A stretch of 64,000 nucleotides of DNA, from assembly GCA_910579225.1 (NCBI GenBank), contig CAJTTI010000014.1, positions 1-64,000 on the forward strand, given 5' to 3'. The position numbers and the translations under genes were made by a program. The notes under the pieces were generated by a model. That model ran no database searches and was not told the DNA's origin. It worked only from the letters and a program-made list of their open reading frames with translations. Source of the DNA: an uncultured Lachnospiraceae bacterium. GTDB taxonomy: Bacteria > Bacillota > Clostridia > Lachnospirales > Lachnospiraceae. Below, in pieces: positions 28,622 to 36,760 of the stretch; the first letter of the stretch is position 1; each line of letters begins with the position of its first letter.

Positions 28622-29743
28622 ATGGAACTGACAAATGAACAGCGGACCTGTCTGGGACTGGAGCTTATAGAACCGGACTGGGAGCGTGTGGAGATTCCCA
28701 ATAACAGTGTGAACCCTGAGCGCTCTACGGGTAAGGATATTCTGTTCTTTGACGGTGATGTTCTTCGTAAAGTCATCTGGCTTCATGACAGCGGCAGTTT
28801 TCTTGAGGATTCCTGGTATCTGAAAACCCAGGATGACCGTACAATGATCGCTCCAATTACTGCAAAAGGAAAGCCCCGGCGTTTAAACGGCGTCAATATT
28901 CAAAGATGCACGCCCCGTGGGGTGTATTTTAGTTTCAATGGCGGGCATGAACAAAAAGGCGGCGTTTATCTTGCGAATTATACGACACAGAGGACCTTTT
29001 ATTCGTCAGAGTTCGCCGGGATTCCGTCCATGGACGAGGAAGGCCTTCAGAAATTTCTCAAGCAGTGGGCTGCGGACACAGGTGCTGACGATCTGGCAGA
29101 GATTCAGGCATTTGCAGGTGCAAAAAGGCGGCGCTGCAAATATCGGGAAGGTGATTTCTTTCGTTTTAAATATGACCGCAGGAGCTATGGTTACGGCAGG
29201 ATTCTGCTTGACGTCCGTCAGTTTATAAAAAACGGCGGGAAATTCTGGAATATTCTTATGGGAAAACCGCTCTGTGTATCCATCTGTCATATCGTCACAG
29301 AAGATCCGGATGTGAGTATTGACAGGCTGCAGACATTAAGCAGCTGCCCGTCCGAATATATGATGGATAATCATTTTTATTATGGAGAATATGAGATCAT
29401 CGGAAATGCACCGCTTCCAGAGGATCCGGATGCGATCGATTATCCGGTGATGTATGGCCGCTCCATCAGTGGACGCGACCCGGATAAAATCTGTTATTGC
29501 AGAGGAAAAGATTACCGGGAAATTCCGCTGGACGCAGAGAAGCTTCTTCAGAAAGATTTCAAAAAGAACGGGATAGGCTATTGGCCTCACATAAACAAAA
29601 CCCTTGTTCTGGAATGTATCAAAGCAGGGTCCAATGAACCGTTTTGGAATAAAGAACCGAAGAATTCTTGTACTTATGATCTTCGCAATCCTGCCTACAA
29701 GAAAGAGCTGGAATATGTACAGGAACAGATGGGAATCTGTTAA
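28622..29743 (+). CDS. Imm26-domain protein
   Basis: A 373-residue protein. Residues about 175-290 match the Imm26 pattern of polymorphic-toxin immunity proteins (KYREGDFFRFKYDRRSYGYG, RILLDVRQF, and later the MMDNHFYYGEYEIIGNAPLP region). The N-terminal 150 residues (WERVEIPNNSVNPERSTGKDI) and the C-terminal 80 are less familiar. Imm26 proteins neutralise specific secreted toxins, but here the domain sits in a larger protein and no toxin is adjacent; the gene is followed 65 bases later by the giant DUF4132-type gene. AAGGAGG precedes the ATG at 28622. The domain call is by motif recognition. Confidence 0.8.
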   Translation: MELTNEQRTCLGLELIEPDWERVEIPNNSVNPERSTGKDILFFDGDVLRKVIWLHDSGSFLEDSWYLKTQDDRTMIAPITAKGKPRRLNGVNIQRCTPRGVYFSFNGGHEQKGGVYLANYTTQRTFYSSEFAGIPSMDEEGLQKFLKQWAADTGADDLAEIQAFAGAKRRRCKYREGDFFRFKYDRRSYGYGRILLDVRQFIKNGGKFWNILMGKPLCVSICHIVTEDPDVSIDRLQTLSSCPSEYMMDNHFYYGEYEIIGNAPLPEDPDAIDYPVMYGRSISGRDPDKICYCRGKDYREIPLDAEKLLQKDFKKNGIGYWPHINKTLVLECIKAGSNEPFWNKEPKNSCTYDLRNPAYKKELEYVQEQMGIC

Positions 29744-29808
29744 AAAATAAATGGAAACGGAAGAACAGGAACAGAAAACAGAGGAAAGTATAGGAGGACA
29801 ACAGTGAC

Positions 29809-32800
29809 ATGGCGGAATTTACTTACCAGACCAGAAGAAAATTAAGCGAAGACTGGATCGCGCAGACGAAAAAGAATGCAGCCGGGGTTTCCGATGAGGC
29901 AAAAGCGCTGCTTCCTTCCATTCATTATCATGCAATTCCCCGAGATACATGTATATGGATGCGAAAGCTCTTGGAGGAAGGTACATACCAAACGCTGAGG
30001 GAGCTTTACCAGAACCGGTTCCAGGACTTGATCTGCGCCTGCATTCCAAGGGATCAGCACGAAGAATTTTATTATGCGCTGGATCAGATGAATCAGTATC
30101 AGATGACGGCCGGATGGCAGAGAAGGAGCGTGCGTTCAGAAAGTTATGCGCCGTTTGTGGAAGCGAGTATCCGGCTGTTCCAGGCGTATACCCGTCTGAA
30201 ATTTTATGGAGTACCTTTTTCTGACCTGCTGACAGGCAACGCCGAGCCGGAAATATATGACCATGCACGGACAGAATTTTTTGCCTATGGGGAGATTCTG
30301 GCGGCACAGATTGACCTTGGAAATGAAAAAACCATTCAGGCGGTAAAGGACATTCTGCTGGGAGACGGCAATACTTCCATGATCAGCCACCAGCTGATCC
30401 GCGGGATTGTCATGTGCAAAAATCAGGAGCTGTATGAAGTACTCGGAAAATTTCTGCTTGCGGCAAGATTGCAGGAGGGAGCCAGACAGGCCGTGTGCGA
30501 GACGATGGATGCCGGGCGGCCGGAGGCTTTTCTGCATCTGTTTTCCGTGATCGAAGAACATGATCTGATCCGTTATTCTTCCGTAAAACGTGCGGTCAGT
30601 ACCTGGATTGGAATTTTCAATGAAAAAAGTGTGGACCGGATATCGGAAAAGCTTATGCGCCTGATGGGGGGCTGCCTGCGGGAGGAAGCGTTTCGAAATG
30701 AGCAGCTTGCGTCCAGTGATTCCATAGCCATCAGCTGCGCGCTCTGGGCGCTGGGCTTCTACCGGGCCCAGGACGCCGTGGAAGCCGTACAGCATCTTAT
30801 AAAATGCGGCACGAAACATCAGAAGATGACCGCTTCTTATTTTGTATCTTCCCTTCAGGAGGAAAGTCTGAAAATGCAGGCGACAAAGGAAGTGATCCGG
30901 GAATATTCGGACGATCTGGAGCTGGTGGCATGTTTTATGCATGGCTTTATGGAGCTGTCCGGCATGCATCTGATGTCCCTCGTAAAAGAAGAGAACAAAG
31001 GGTACTATGCGCTGCGGGACGCTGCGGTTATAGAGCCGAAGAAGATGGATCCCACAGAGCTCTTTGACAGCAGAGAAGAAGCGGTGCAGATGTATGAGAT
31101 CTTAAAGGGCATTCTGAAAAAGCTTCCGAAAAAAGGGCTTGTGCTTTCCCCCTGCATTTTCCCCTGGCATGAGGTAAGCCTTACCCCGTCGCATCTTGCA
31201 GTGCGCATGTGTCTGATTGCCTGGATGCTGCAGGAGGATGCTCTGCTTGACGAAGCCGCGAAGCTGATTCCGACCATCGGGCAGGGCACGCAGTACGGGA
31301 CTTATGACCGGCTGACGGCAGCGCGTGTGCTTCTCTGGCATCCGGCGTCAAAGGTACGGCGGGAGATTCTCTTTGACCTGATGCACAATCCGGAGGAATC
31401 CACCTGCCGGACGGCTTTTCGGCTGGCGGATGATTTGACGCTTACGGCGGAGGATTACCGGGAAATCGAACAGAATTTAAAATACAAAAAAGGACGCGCC
31501 GGAACGCTTACACTTCTGAGAAAACAGCTGTCTGCACAGCTCGCAGAGTCCATCGGAAGGCTGCTGGCTGCCAAATCCGAAGAATGTCATCTGGGTGCGC
31601 TGGATCTTGCGCTGCAGATGAAAAAGGAAGATTCGTCTGATTTTGCGCTGGTAAAGCCGTATCTGTCGGCTTTTGCAGGAGAGACGGGGCCGGAGCAGGT
31701 GTTGTTAAGAGAGCTGTTGGGAGAGTCCAGCGAGGCCCAGGACATTCTGCAGACACCCGGCTATGGTTTTTATGATGTCGGGAAAGAATGGGTTCTGCCT
31801 CCTGTGGACGTGGACGAAAAAGAGGCGTCCTCCCTGTTTGTCTATGGAGAAGAGGCATGCATCCGCGTGCTGAAGGCTTTGAACAGCCTGATCGAAGAAA
31901 ACCGGGAGCGGACTTATAAAACGGCATGGGAAGCGGACGAAATGCTGGGAAATAATCTGGAGAGATGCCGGTTTATCGGGAAGGATCCGGATGCCACGCC
32001 GCTGGATGCCTATCCGTTCCGGGAGCTGTGGGAGGACTTTTATCAAAAGGAGATCAAAACACCGGAGCTTTTGCTGGAAATCGCGTTTTATCAGGAATGT
32101 CGGAGCAACCGGAGCGCTTATGAACAGAATCTGCCTCTGTATGAAAAAGTATTCGGCAGCGGGGCAGAAAAGAAACCGCCGTTTTCAGACCTGATTCAGG
32201 GGCTTCGCTATGGTGTGCAGGCCCGTACAGTTCTGGATACGCTGTTTTCGGAGTATGTTCCGGATGAGCTGAAGGTGCGTTTTGGATTGTGTGGTACAGC
32301 GGCTCTTCTGTCGGTGCTTGACAGCTCCAATGATTTTTATGTGGTCAGTGAGAAGCGCTACAGCGGGGAAAATGTGACTTATACCAAACGGGCGGCTGAT
32401 CTGCCGATTTTCCGGAGCATGCGCGTATGGCTTTCACTGGCCGGCGAAAAGGACTGGGAAAGTGCGTTTGCCCTGCGTTTTCGCCTGCAGCAGTATTATT
32501 TTCAGCAGCGGGAGCGGGAACAGCTCCCACCCTATCAGAGCAGATATGATATTTACCTGTTTCTGAGGGACTATGTACAGTGCTATGTGCGGGGCATCTG
32601 GGATAAGGATCATTTATATAAAGCGGTGTTTGACTTTTCCAGTATGGGTGCTTTGTTGGAGCCGATCAGTGTTGTGGAGCAAAAGGGGGCCGTTTCCTCC
32701 AAAAATGCCAGGATCGGTGCCCTGAATGCCTTTTTCGGGACGGATGCCATCTCGCCGGTGGACGGAAAATTCCGGTTCGACCAGATTGGAAAAGAGATGC

Positions 32801-35001
32801 CGGCTATGGAGCTGGCCCATGAGCTTTACCGGGAAATTGTGCCGAAGGTTCTGAAAGTGGAGCTGAAACGGGGAGAGCAGCCGACGCCGTTTTCCGACTG
32901 GATCCGTAATATCAAAGCGATTTACGGCATTGATTACATGATACAGATTTTGACTGCTCTTGGGAAAGAGCCGCTTTCCAGGGGCTACAGCTACTATGCT
33001 TCTTCCACGGAAAAAAGAAGGGTACTAAGTCATCTTTTGAAAGTCAGCATGCCGAAGCAGGAAGAAACGGCTGCTGATCTTGCCAGAGCGCTGAAGGGGA
33101 CGGATATTACAAAAAAACGGCTGGCGGAGCTGGCCATGTACGCAGAGCAGTGGATTCCCATGCTGGAGGAACATTTTGCAGTTCCGGGCTTTGCTGGTAC
33201 CTGTTATTATTTTATGGCCCACACCAGCGAGCATTTTGATGACCATCTCACGTCGGTCATTGCCAGATATACGCCCCTTTCTCCGGAAGAGCTGCATGAC
33301 GGCGCCTTTGATCTGAACTGGTTTTTTGAATCTTATGAAAAAGTAGGGGAGAAGATTTTCAAACTCCTTTATGATGCGGCCAAATATTCTTCCACCGGGG
33401 CCGCCCACGGAAGAGCCAGAAAGTATGCCGATGCGGCGCTTGGCAAAAAGGACAAAGAAGAGTTAAAAGCGGAGATTTGTGCAAAACGCAACAAGGATCT
33501 TCTGATGAGCCTTGGCCTTCTTCCGTTGCCTTCTGAAAAAGAAGAGCGGGAAAATGAGTTGCTGGACCGTTATCAGTTTGTTCAGAAATATAAGAAGGAA
33601 AGCCGACAGTTCGGTGCTCAGCGCCGCGCCAGCGAAGGCCGCGCCGTCGAGCTGGCCCTTCGGAACTTAAGTGTTAATGCCGGTTTTACGGATGTGACCC
33701 GTCTGGTGCTGCGCATGGAAAGCAAGCTGGTGGAAAATGCTTCTGCCTGCTTTACCTGGCAGCCCGTAGATGGTGCGGACGATGTGGAGCTGATGATCGC
33801 GGTGGACGAGAACGGCAAGAGTACCCTGCGGTGCCGCAAGGGCGGGAAAGCACTGAAATCCGTTCCTGCAAAACTGAAAAAGAATGATCAGGTACTGAAC
33901 ATGCAGGAAATGAACAAAGCACTGAAGGACCAGTACAGCAGGACAAAACGGATGATGGAACAGGCCATGGAGGACCGGACGGCCTTTGAGGCATGGGAGC
34001 TTCTGGAGCTTTTCAAAAATCCGGTGGCTGCTCCGATCCTGAAGCCGCTGCTTGTGATGCCGGAACAGGCACTCGCGTCCGGGACGGATACCTGCCATGC
34101 GTCTGCGGGAGAACAGAACATTGGCAGCAGTCTGGGCTTCCTGACCGAGGAGGGTATCCTTGATTATCAGGGGAATCTTACATCTGTAAGACCAGAAGAA
34201 AAACTTCTGATTGCACATCCCTGCGACCTCTACCATGAGGGTCACTGGAGCGAATACCAGAAGCTTTTGTTCCAAAAGCAGATTCGTCAGCCCTTTAAAC
34301 AGGTATTCCGTGAACTGTATGTGAAGCTGTCAGAAGAACTGGAAAAGGGAGAATCCATGCTGTTTTCCGGCAATCAGATCCAGCCCCAGAAGACCGTTGG
34401 GGCCCTCCGCGGGCGCCGCTGGGTGGCGGATTATGACGACGGTCTGCAGAAGGTATATTATAAAGAAAATATCGTGGCGCGCATCTATGCCATGGCAGAC
34501 TGGTTCTCTCCGGGAGATATCGAAGCACCCACACTGGAATGGGTGGTATTTCTGGACCGTAAGACGGGAATGACGATGAAAATCAAAGAGATACCGGATG
34601 TCATTTACAGTGAGGTCATGCGGGATGTGGACCTGGCGGTCAGCGTTGCACATGCAGGCGGCGTGGATCCGGAAGCAAGCCATTCGACCATCGAGATGCG
34701 CCGTGCGCTGGTAGAATGCAATCTTGCATTGTTTGGCATCAGCAATGTGAAGGTTGAGGGCAATTTTGCGCTCATCAAAGGAAAGCTGGGAGAATATACG
34801 GTTCATCTGGGAAGCGGTGTCGTACACCAGATGGGCAATGCCATGCTGTATGTGGTTCCGGTCCATTCCCAGCACAGGGGACGGATCTTCCTGCCCTTTG
34901 TGGACGAAGATCCCAAGACGGCGGAGATCATGTCGAAGATTCTGTTGTTTGCAGAGGATACGAAGATCAAGGATCCGGGGATTCTGAATCAGATTCGGTA
35001 G
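29809..35001 (+). CDS. Giant DUF4132-type protein (1730 residues)
   Basis: A single 5.2-kb gene. The N-terminal about 600 residues look like an alpha-solenoid with HEAT-like helical pairs (AFLHLFSVIEEHDLIRYSSV, ISCALWALGFYRAQDAVEAV). Around residues 1265-1330, KESRQFGAQRRASEGRAVEL precedes the DUF4132 core. The C-terminal 350 residues are conserved-looking: GALRGRRWVADYDDGLQKVYY, SPGDIEAPTLEWVVFLDRKTG, SEVMRDVDLAVSVAHAGGVD and GNAMLYVVPVHSQHRGRIFLP. The family includes E. coli YehI/MolR relatives and has no firmly established role. There is no signal peptide, so it should be cytoplasmic. The start has AGGAGG 11 bases upstream. It closes a run of small acidic genes and an Imm26-like gene and ends at a strong terminator. 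A role in conflict or stress is inference. Confidence 0.9.
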   Translation: MAEFTYQTRRKLSEDWIAQTKKNAAGVSDEAKALLPSIHYHAIPRDTCIWMRKLLEEGTYQTLRELYQNRFQDLICACIPRDQHEEFYYALDQMNQYQMTAGWQRRSVRSESYAPFVEASIRLFQAYTRLKFYGVPFSDLLTGNAEPEIYDHARTEFFAYGEILAAQIDLGNEKTIQAVKDILLGDGNTSMISHQLIRGIVMCKNQELYEVLGKFLLAARLQEGARQAVCETMDAGRPEAFLHLFSVIEEHDLIRYSSVKRAVSTWIGIFNEKSVDRISEKLMRLMGGCLREEAFRNEQLASSDSIAISCALWALGFYRAQDAVEAVQHLIKCGTKHQKMTASYFVSSLQEESLKMQATKEVIREYSDDLELVACFMHGFMELSGMHLMSLVKEENKGYYALRDAAVIEPKKMDPTELFDSREEAVQMYEILKGILKKLPKKGLVLSPCIFPWHEVSLTPSHLAVRMCLIAWMLQEDALLDEAAKLIPTIGQGTQYGTYDRLTAARVLLWHPASKVRREILFDLMHNPEESTCRTAFRLADDLTLTAEDYREIEQNLKYKKGRAGTLTLLRKQLSAQLAESIGRLLAAKSEECHLGALDLALQMKKEDSSDFALVKPYLSAFAGETGPEQVLLRELLGESSEAQDILQTPGYGFYDVGKEWVLPPVDVDEKEASSLFVYGEEACIRVLKALNSLIEENRERTYKTAWEADEMLGNNLERCRFIGKDPDATPLDAYPFRELWEDFYQKEIKTPELLLEIAFYQECRSNRSAYEQNLPLYEKVFGSGAEKKPPFSDLIQGLRYGVQARTVLDTLFSEYVPDELKVRFGLCGTAALLSVLDSSNDFYVVSEKRYSGENVTYTKRAADLPIFRSMRVWLSLAGEKDWESAFALRFRLQQYYFQQREREQLPPYQSRYDIYLFLRDYVQCYVRGIWDKDHLYKAVFDFSSMGALLEPISVVEQKGAVSSKNARIGALNAFFGTDAISPVDGKFRFDQIGKEMPAMELAHELYREIVPKVLKVELKRGEQPTPFSDWIRNIKAIYGIDYMIQILTALGKEPLSRGYSYYASSTEKRRVLSHLLKVSMPKQEETAADLARALKGTDITKKRLAELAMYAEQWIPMLEEHFAVPGFAGTCYYFMAHTSEHFDDHLTSVIARYTPLSPEELHDGAFDLNWFFESYEKVGEKIFKLLYDAAKYSSTGAAHGRARKYADAALGKKDKEELKAEICAKRNKDLLMSLGLLPLPSEKEERENELLDRYQFVQKYKKESRQFGAQRRASEGRAVELALRNLSVNAGFTDVTRLVLRMESKLVENASACFTWQPVDGADDVELMIAVDENGKSTLRCRKGGKALKSVPAKLKKNDQVLNMQEMNKALKDQYSRTKRMMEQAMEDRTAFEAWELLELFKNPVAAPILKPLLVMPEQALASGTDTCHASAGEQNIGSSLGFLTEEGILDYQGNLTSVRPEEKLLIAHPCDLYHEGHWSEYQKLLFQKQIRQPFKQVFRELYVKLSEELEKGESMLFSGNQIQPQKTVGALRGRRWVADYDDGLQKVYYKENIVARIYAMADWFSPGDIEAPTLEWVVFLDRKTGMTMKIKEIPDVIYSEVMRDVDLAVSVAHAGGVDPEASHSTIEMRRALVECNLALFGISNVKVEGNFALIKGKLGEYTVHLGSGVVHQMGNAMLYVVPVHSQHRGRIFLPFVDEDPKTAEIMSKILLFAEDTKIKDPGILNQIR

Positions 35002-35022
35002 TCAAAGAGAAGAGAGGCTTTT

Positions 35023-35071
35023 AAAAGAAGCACCAACGGGTGAACTCCATCATCCGGAAGGTGCTTCTTTT
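35023..35071. terminator. Bidirectional terminator
   Basis: AAAAGAAGCACC (35023-35034) and GGTGCTTCTTTT (35060-35071) form a perfect 12-bp stem with A and T tails on both sides. It sits between the convergent DUF4132-type and Uma2 genes and should stop transcription in both directions. Confidence 0.9.
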
Positions 35072-35076
35072 GCGGT

Positions 35077-35577
35077 TTACTCCATATCAAACAGTTCATC
35101 AAATGTGATCTTAAAATGAGGAAACATAACAATCTGAAGTTCCTCTTTGTTTTCTTCGGTGACTGTTTTGTAAAGGTAAGAATACGGCGTATCGTCCTTT
35201 TTCCAGTCAAAAAGATAAATTTCAACCTGTTTTTTGCGCCAGTCAACGATCCAGTATTCAGAGACGCCCACTTTACAGTATATTTGCATCTTCTCATTTC
35301 TATCATACAGCTCGGTGGAATCAGACAATACTTCCATAACAAAACGGGGAATACCAGTAAAAGATACATTTTTTCTGTCACGCATATTACAGATGATAGA
35401 CACGTCAGGTATCACGGTCCTGTCGTCATTTTCACGCCATTGATATTGAACACTGTCGCCAAATACGCGGCACAAACTGTCCTTGATCTGATTTCCTATT
35501 TTGATAACAAAATTATGGATGACCATGGAATGTTCAAGATATGTTTTGCTCATGTCTTCTATGGGTAATGAACTCAT
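35077..35577 (-). CDS. Uma2-family PD-(D/E)XK endonuclease-like protein
   Basis: A 166-residue protein of the Uma2 (DUF820) family. The restriction-endonuclease-like core is seen as VIPDVSIIC (Asp58), FVMEVLSDSTELYDR (Glu82), KMQIYCKVGVSEYWIVD and QVEIYLFDWKK. The biochemical role is unsettled; the fold suggests a nuclease and copies are common in genomes with many mobile elements. The start is the ATG at 35577 with AGGAGGAG nine bases upstream, not the longer frame that begins in the promoter. It is a single-gene unit with a very good promoter and a shared terminator. Confidence 0.9.
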   Translation of the reverse strand: MSSLPIEDMSKTYLEHSMVIHNFVIKIGNQIKDSLCRVFGDSVQYQWRENDDRTVIPDVSIICNMRDRKNVSFTGIPRFVMEVLSDSTELYDRNEKMQIYCKVGVSEYWIVDWRKKQVEIYLFDWKKDDTPYSYLYKTVTEENKEELQIVMFPHFKITFDELFDME

Positions 35578-35626
35578 TGTATCTCCTCCTGGATGATTAG
35601 ATAGTGTCTGGGATTGCCTGAGTAGA

Positions 35627-35655
35627 ATTATACTATATTTACAGATGGAGGACAA
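35627..35655 (-). promoter_or_regulatory. Promoter for the Uma2-family gene
   Basis: On the minus strand, TTGTCC (35655-35650), 17 bases, then TATAAT (35632-35627). The start codon is about 50 bp downstream. Confidence 0.78.
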
Positions 35656-35724
35656 GGACTGGAGCAGGAAAGAACCAAAAAGATGCAGGTCAGTCCCTTT
35701 TTTCGGCAGGTCGCTCCCGGGGGC

Positions 35725-35753
35725 TTGTATGTCCGGAAAAAGTCCTCTATACT
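35725..35753 (+). promoter_or_regulatory. Promoter for the LytTR operon
   Basis: TTGTAT (35725-35730), 17 bases, then TATACT (35748-35753). It lies about 35 bp before the GTG start. Confidence 0.65.
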
Positions 35754-35787
35754 GTGAGAAAAGAGCGGAAGCGGGGTGAGGTGCTCA

Positions 35788-36228
35788 GTGAAGATCAGAA
35801 TAGAAGAAGATCCTTCGGCCAAAGATCTGGAGATCACCATACGGTGCAGGCAGACAAATGAATCGGTGATCCGGATTCTGGAGATGCTGCGCATGACAGA
35901 CCAGAAGCTGACCGGGCACCGGGACGGCAGGACGTATATCCTGGATGCGGATCAGATCTACTATATTGATACGGTGGAGAAACGGACCTTTCTGTATACG
36001 GAGCAGGAGGTGTACGAGACGCCCCTTCGTCTGTATGAGCTGGAAGACCGTCTGGAGAGCTGCGATTTCTTCCGGGCTTCCAAATCTTCCATCATCAATT
36101 TTAATCAGATCCAGTCTTTGAAGCCGGAGTTCGGCGGGACGATGCAGGTGACCATGAACAACGGGGAACGGCTCAATGTATCCCGCCAGTACGCAAAGCA
36201 GATCAAGGAAAAGCTTGGGTGTCTGTGA
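35788..36228 (+). CDS. LytTR-domain transcription regulator
   Basis: A 146-residue DNA-binding protein. After a 45-residue N-terminal part (KIRIEEDPSAKDLEITIRC) comes a LytTR domain: DGRTYILDADQIYYIDTVEKRTFLY, YETPLRLYELEDRL, FFRASKSSIINFNQI and the C-terminal GERLNVSRQYAKQIKEKL. There is no response-regulator receiver domain, typical of the LytTR proteins encoded with DUF3021 membrane partners. I use the GTG at 35788, after GGGGTGAGG; a GTG 12 bases earlier overlaps that site. Next are the DUF3021 gene and an ABC exporter, and the protein probably controls this operon. Confidence 0.93.
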   Translation: MKIRIEEDPSAKDLEITIRCRQTNESVIRILEMLRMTDQKLTGHRDGRTYILDADQIYYIDTVEKRTFLYTEQEVYETPLRLYELEDRLESCDFFRASKSSIINFNQIQSLKPEFGGTMQVTMNNGERLNVSRQYAKQIKEKLGCL

Positions 36229-36301
36229 GAATGCGGCCGCAGAACAGTTCCGCCGAAGTTCTGGACAATACCAGGCGGCGGGCCGCGGAAGGAGGAGTGA
36301 G

Positions 36302-36760
36302 ATGAAATTTATGTTGAAAATGTACCGTCTGTCAAAGCCGGTTGTGATTTATACTTCGTATTTATTTACCATGCTGACGCTTCTGTATCTGACCGGGCAT
36401 ACGGTGTTTCCGAAAGTGCTGGTGCTGAAAGCTGGTATTTTATGGGGGATTTTTTTCTTTTCCCTGGGAAGCATTCTGGCTCAGAGAGTTCTGCTTGGGA
36501 GCGGTTTCCTGAGCAGTGTACCGTATAAGGTCCGGTGCTTTCTGTATCTTTGTGCGGTTGGTATGTGGGGATACGGATGTCTGCGGTTTTGGGAAATGTC
36601 CGGCCCAGTGCAGCGTCAGGAGCCGGCCGGCACAGGGCTTTTGCTTTTGATGCTGCTGGCTGGAGTTGTTGGCTGCGCCGGATTTGAACTGTTCAACCGC
36701 TGCCGGGCCCATATGTACAATACGTTGCTGGAACAGTATAAGAAAAGGAGGCAGAGATGA
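36302..36760 (+). CDS. DUF3021-type membrane protein
   Basis: A 152-residue protein with four likely membrane helices (VVIYTSYLFTMLTLLYLTG, VLKAGILWGIFFFSLGSIL, RCFLYLCAVGMWGYGCL, GLLLLMLLAGVVGCAGFEL) and a charged C-terminal tail ending KKRRQR. This is the layout of the DUF3021 partner that usually follows a short LytTR regulator and is thought to sequester it at the membrane. GGAAGGAGG lies seven bases before the ATG. Its end overlaps the start of the ABC gene by four bases (ATGA), so translation is coupled. Confidence 0.88.
   Translation: MKFMLKMYRLSKPVVIYTSYLFTMLTLLYLTGHTVFPKVLVLKAGILWGIFFFSLGSILAQRVLLGSGFLSSVPYKVRCFLYLCAVGMWGYGCLRFWEMSGPVQRQEPAGTGLLLLMLLAGVVGCAGFELFNRCRAHMYNTLLEQYKKRRQR

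Noticed and set aside
30136..30969. A 277-codon antisense frame inside the giant gene, and similar frames opposite carB, gltX and others
   Set aside because: They lack ribosome binding sites and protein-like composition, and lie opposite strongly coding genes.
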